NCBI GenBank assembly: GCA_014728765.1
Contig: WJLA01000101.1
Span: 1-15,794, forward strand
DNA length: 15,794 bases
Direction of reading: 5' to 3'
From: Candidatus Peregrinibacteria bacterium
GTDB lineage: Bacteria > Patescibacteriota > Gracilibacteria > UBA1369
The notes below the pieces were generated by a model. That model was not told the origin of the DNA, did no database searches, and saw nothing but the letters and a program-made list of their open reading frames with translations. The position numbers and the translations under genes are program-made. The first letter of the stretch is position 1, and each line of letters starts with the position of its first letter. Positions 14,810-15,794 of the stretch are shown piece by piece.

Positions 14810-15220
14810 GTGGCAAATCCGGTCTTACTACAACAATTTTATGAAGAATTGGCTAAATCGCCGAACTTTAAGTATCTTTCTCCAGAGAAACAGGAAGGTA
14901 TTAGAAAGAAATATGCCAATGCAACTGACGCGGAAGTAACTCGAGGTATAGAAATTGTCCGTCGGGATACTGTGGAAACTAAAAAAGAAATCGAAGAGTT
15001 GGCAGCCCAAAAAAAGGTTGAAGAAGAACAAAAAAAAGCAAAACAAAGAGAAAAAATGCTTGAAGAACGCAAGCAGCATGAAAAAATAGAAAAAGAAGAA
15101 TCTGAAAGAAAGTCTCAAGAAATCCTGGAAAAACTAATGGAAGTGGATACTTCCGAAAATCAAACAAATCAAAAAGAAAACTCGGATCAAAAATCAAAAA
15201 AACTGTTTGGATTATTCTAA
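14810..15220 (+). CDS. Hypothetical charged coiled-coil protein, 136 aa
   Basis: I do not recognise a named family. Residues 1-50 are a small folded-looking part (VLLQQFYEELAKSPNFKYLS, then EKQEGIRKKYANATDAE). Residues about 55-110 are a long Glu/Lys/Gln helix typical of a coiled coil. The tail is polar and ends KKLFGLF, a short hydrophobic tip that might touch a membrane or partner. There is no signal peptide or membrane segment. The start is GTG at 14810, supported by the promoter 26 bases upstream and by there being no later ATG that keeps the N-terminal part. Reverse-strand open frames over this A-rich gene are composition artefacts. It is divergent from ychF and 62 bases before a lipoprotein gene. 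The function is unknown. Confidence 0.75.
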   Translation: MANPVLLQQFYEELAKSPNFKYLSPEKQEGIRKKYANATDAEVTRGIEIVRRDTVETKKEIEELAAQKKVEEEQKKAKQREKMLEERKQHEKIEKEESERKSQEILEKLMEVDTSENQTNQKENSDQKSKKLFGLF

Positions 15221-15226
15221 TTAGGC

Positions 15227-15255
15227 TTGACATATTTATGTAAAGGTTGCAAAAT
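15227..15255 (+). promoter_or_regulatory. Promoter for the lipoprotein gene
   Basis: A perfect TTGACA (15227-15232), 17 bases and CAAAAT (15250-15255) lie in the 62-base gap, giving a predicted leader of about 21 bases before the ATG at 15283. I see no terminator between the upstream stop (15220) and this promoter. Confidence 0.45.
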
Positions 15256-15282
15256 AACAGCTAAACATAATAACAATATGAT

Positions 15283-15794
15283 ATGAAAACTTTAAATTCA
15301 TTTATCTTTGCAGGTGCATTGGCGATTAACGGTTGTGCCCATTCCGGAAACACCGAAGTTAAACAACCTAAAACGGAAATTTCAAAAAAAACAACAAATG
15401 AATCAAAGGAAGATGATCAAATCTATCTTCCCCAAAGCTCATTTAATTATGATCAAGATCGAGAGAATAAAAATGAAGAAGAGCTTCAGAAGTACCAAGA
15501 ACAATTATATGAATGTAATCAAGCCAGAAGCGCTGCTCGCAAGGTGGATTATCAAGATAATGAGTTATCCACATTTGATTGTTCACATATCAATGTTATC
15601 AAAAATACTTTCAAAAAGGTTGTTGACATCTGTGGAAATGTATATCACCCAAAGACTTTGTCTGATAATAATCCAATATACTTCAATAGCGATCCAAGTA
15701 AAAATTTCACCGAACAGCAAGAATGGGAAGCAAGAGTTTTGAGTAACAAAGTAAAGGTAATATTACAAGAAATTGCTACAGCAAGACCAGATTG
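15283..15794 (+). CDS. Putative lipoprotein, 3'-truncated by window edge
   Basis: The frame is open from ATG 15283 to the end of the window (170 codons), with no stop. It opens with a short signal sequence, MKTLNSFIFAGALAINGC. The lipobox INGC puts the lipidated cysteine at residue 18; asparagine at -2 is unusual but -3 and -1 fit. A polar, Lys/Asn/Glu-rich linker (about 19-65) and a helical region follow. Cysteines at 78, 100 and 117 could form disulfides outside the cell. The family is not recognised. An ATG five bases upstream is followed at once by a stop (ATG ATA TGA), so it is not the start. A second open frame at 15308-15742 in another phase lacks any signal and is a shadow. Confidence 0.75.
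   Translation, partial: MKTLNSFIFAGALAINGCAHSGNTEVKQPKTEISKKTTNESKEDDQIYLPQSSFNYDQDRENKNEEELQKYQEQLYECNQARSAARKVDYQDNELSTFDCSHINVIKNTFKKVVDICGNVYHPKTLSDNNPIYFNSDPSKNFTEQQEWEARVLSNKVKVILQEIATARPD

Noticed and set aside
14828..15233. Three Phe/Ser/Leu-rich reverse-strand open frames
   Set aside because: They are the antisense of an A-rich coiled-coil gene, a common composition artefact, with no start signals.
15308..15742. 144-residue open frame overlapping the lipoprotein
   Set aside because: It is in another phase, starts inside the lipoprotein signal sequence and has no domain-like pattern. The frame from 15283 has a signal peptide, a lipobox and a promoter.
1..15794. Possible UGA reassignment, as in Gracilibacteria and Absconditabacteria
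   Set aside because: No gene needs an in-frame TGA read-through. The 12 complete stops are nine TAA and three TAG with no TGA, but 12 genes in AT-rich DNA are too few to show that TGA is avoided.
1..15794. Mobile elements, CRISPR array, tRNA or rRNA
   Set aside because: I saw no transposase, no long direct or inverted repeats, no regular repeat-spacer pattern and no tRNA-like arm pattern in the short intergenic gaps.

Overview
The window looks like a piece of chromosome from a Candidate Phyla Radiation (Patescibacteria) bacterium. The DNA is AT-rich, roughly one-third GC by eye, and densely packed. Ubiquitous housekeeping genes (pnp, dnaX, ligA, mnmA, an RSH-family gene, ychF) sit among small proteins of lineage-restricted appearance, next to a sortase whose N-terminal tail is unusually long. 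All genes read correctly with the standard code. I see no tRNA or rRNA gene, CRISPR array, insertion sequence, prophage or attachment site, and no stretch over 300 bases lacks a gene. I cannot place the organism below the level of this radiation.

Layout. Bases 1-2028 (+) hold the 3' part of pnp; its start lies before the window. A 182-base gap follows, with a consensus-like promoter, a possible small RNA and a strong bidirectional terminator. On the minus strand, ligA, a GT4 glycosyltransferase and dnaX (6941 down to 2211) form an apparent operon that converges on that terminator. From 7038 to 10007 (+) lie three unrecognised or lineage-specific proteins and a membrane sortase, closely packed. 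They are followed by mnmA (10067-11122) and a long RSH protein (11195-13651). ychF (minus) overlaps the RSH 3' end by 23 bases in a tail-to-tail arrangement. From a divergent promoter region at 14715-14809 a small charged coiled-coil gene runs rightward, followed by a lipoprotein gene cut off by the window end.

Most notable points. The RSH protein keeps every (p)ppGpp-hydrolase motif I can check, has lost the key synthetase residues, and carries an added C-terminal domain of about four membrane helices after its ACT domain. This would be a membrane-anchored, probably hydrolase-only alarmone enzyme. dnaX carries an A10 run just after the clamp-loader collar, with stops close by in both other frames, as expected for a programmed gamma/tau switch. 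The same protein has lost three of the four cysteines of its zinc module. No gene in the window has a recognisable Shine-Dalgarno sequence, and several have a -10 hexamer 8-9 bases before the start codon, which suggests leaderless or very short-leader mRNAs.

How the genes work together. pnp (RNA turnover), mnmA (tRNA thiolation), ychF (ribosome-associated ATPase) and the RSH enzyme (alarmone control) concern RNA and translation. dnaX and ligA serve replication and repair. The glycosyltransferase, sortase cluster and lipoprotein concern the cell surface.
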